Of a stretch of DNA of 33,951 nt, positions 32,879 to 33,951 are shown in pieces. The DNA lies in assembly GCA_023954635.1 (NCBI GenBank), contig JAGSHI010000029.1:1-33951 (forward strand), read 5' to 3'. Position 1 is the stretch's first letter, and each line of letters opens with the position of its first letter. The notes under the pieces are model-generated. The model saw only the letters and a list, made by a program, of their open reading frames with translations. It made no database searches and was not told where the DNA came from. This DNA comes from Bacteriovoracaceae bacterium (GTDB taxonomy: Bacteria; Bdellovibrionota; Bacteriovoracia; Bacteriovoracales; Bacteriovoracaceae). Position numbers and translations under genes: made by a program.

Positions 32879-33012
32879 AAAAATAATTATCTTTCTAACT
32901 ATTTGAAATTTAATAAATAATACCTTGAAATCAAGTTTCTCTGTGTGATTTTACCATACTTCTTTAATATTAGGGTGTTGATGCGACGATAAGTTGGAGA
33001 AGGTTGATAATC

Positions 33013-33951
33013 ATGATCAAGAAAAATACAACGGCCATTATATTGAATAGTTTGATAATTCTTTTATCAAGTTTTCTGATTTCCTGTGAAGAGGATATGA
33101 CTCACAATGGAATTCATCAAAACTATGATACAGATAGATATAATCCTAACTTTGATCGACAGTATGCTCCTATCCCTCCTGAGAGGTTAGATAACTCACC
33201 AACTAGAGAAGAAGATTTCCAAAACGATATCGATGAAATACGTTCGAGTGGATTAGCATCCTATGTAAACAATCAAGTTACTCCATACCAAGGAAAACCA
33301 CCATGTGGTTATAGACATATTTCCCCCGCCGATATTGCTGAGTATGACGAAAAGAAAGAGTGTATTCCATACAATCGAGATCAATACGGAGAAAATGGTG
33401 GGGCCCAACTTGCTGCCTATATCAAGGAAGAAGCTAAGAAAGGAACTGCAGCTAAAAAAGCGGCCTTCTTTAGAGCGTTCGGCCCTCTAGCTGTGAAAAT
33501 GCAAGACGAAACAGGTTATCCTGCATCAGCTCTTCTCTCTCAATGGGCAGAAGAGACTGGATGGGGCGTTAGTTCGAGACTCCTTAGAAAGGGAAATGGA
33601 ATAGGTGGACACTCGTGTTTCAAAAGAAAAGATGTGGTTGAATACGATGTCTTCAGAGTTCCCGGGACAAAGAAGCCAGGGAAAATAAAAGCAAGCTGTA
33701 CTTATAATCGACCTTCAAATGAAGGTGCGTACTATTTAACATTTGAAACCTTAGAGGACTCTGCATATGCTCAAGTCCAAAATATACTCTACAACCCTCG
33801 AGTCCAGAAAAATTATGGAGCTGCTCGTTTGGAAGTTTTTAACTCAGTCTCCGCTAAGAGAAAAGCAAATCCAAATAAAGTTATTGATGGTCTTGTTGGT
33901 TATGCAGCTTTCCCTCCTACATATAGGAAACAATTAAAAGATAGAATTAAA
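33013..33951 (+). CDS. Lipoprotein glucosaminidase (FlgJ/GH73-like), 3' end outside window
   Basis: At least 313 residues; the frame is open to the last base. The ATG has GGAGAAGG 9 bases upstream. Residues 1-25 form a lipoprotein signal with LISC (Cys25). Residues 26-125 are Pro/Asp/Asn-rich linker. From about 150 the glucosaminidase domain begins: FGPLAVKMQDETGYP, then LSQWAEETGWG where Glu181 aligns with the catalytic Glu of FlgJ and Atl (ESGWG), then NGIGGH. These enzymes cut the beta-1,4 bond after N-acetylglucosamine in peptidoglycan. Anchoring by lipid would place it in the periplasm or on the surface, fitting self-wall remodelling or attack on other cells. Confidence 0.82.
   Translation, partial: MIKKNTTAIILNSLIILLSSFLISCEEDMTHNGIHQNYDTDRYNPNFDRQYAPIPPERLDNSPTREEDFQNDIDEIRSSGLASYVNNQVTPYQGKPPCGYRHISPADIAEYDEKKECIPYNRDQYGENGGAQLAAYIKEEAKKGTAAKKAAFFRAFGPLAVKMQDETGYPASALLSQWAEETGWGVSSRLLRKGNGIGGHSCFKRKDVVEYDVFRVPGTKKPGKIKASCTYNRPSNEGAYYLTFETLEDSAYAQVQNILYNPRVQKNYGAARLEVFNSVSAKRKANPNKVIDGLVGYAAFPPTYRKQLKDRIK

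Overview
The window is AT-rich, densely coded bacterial DNA. About half of the genes encode proteins with a signal peptide or lipobox and no family I can name. The genome style suggests a Gram-negative of the Bdellovibrionota, probably Bacteriovorax/Halobacteriovorax-like. The evidence is low GC, outer-membrane barrels ending in Phe or Leu, a YkuD_2-type L,D-transpeptidase-like protein, a lipoprotein glucosaminidase and a C...C Ig-like secreted domain. This placement is inference; there is no rRNA or other marker in the window.

Left arm (1-13660): a partial gene; a coupled pair led by a secreted L,D-transpeptidase-like enzyme (414-2437); two very large lipoproteins of unknown role (2496-4868 and 7787-9955, both minus); a secreted protein with three Cys-pair units (6304-7668, minus); small envelope proteins; a beta-barrel (10124-11428); a small lipoprotein; and a soluble histidine kinase followed by a second beta-barrel (11882-13660). 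Both barrel genes lack a Shine-Dalgarno and carry an extended -10 placed exactly where it would make a leaderless mRNA.

Centre (13628-24082): a complete cytoplasmic NAD-linked [NiFe]-hydrogenase locus. On the minus strand hoxF-hoxU-hoxY-hoxH-hoxW encode diaphorase, electron-transfer, small and large subunits and the maturation protease. Diverging from it across 56 bp, hypF-hypA-hypB-hypC-hypD-hypE encode the full NiFe(CN)2CO assembly machinery. HypF/HypE make cyanide, HypC/HypD carry the Fe(CN)2CO unit, HypA/HypB insert nickel, and HoxW then trims the 24-residue HoxH tail. The architecture (HoxE-like domain fused to HoxF, no separate hoxE) is that of the Ralstonia-type soluble hydrogenase, group 3d. 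Most genes within each arm overlap or nearly abut.

Right arm (24221-33951): a small secreted protein with a strong terminator; a lipoprotein with a papain-like Cys/His/Asp pattern coupled to a secreted helical protein; a Ca2+/Mn2+ type P-ATPase behind a 17-bp palindrome; a calcineurin-type phosphatase divergent from a Ppx/GppA protein; a secreted Arg/Lys/Asp protein built of about thirteen 11-residue repeats; an Ig-like secreted protein; and the start of a lipoprotein glucosaminidase that runs off the end.

No tRNA, rRNA, insertion sequence or CRISPR array was seen, and no gene-free stretch exceeds 300 bases. The most notable items are the Hox/Hyp island in this genomic setting, the 11-residue repeat protein, the papain-like lipoprotein and the leaderless barrel promoters.
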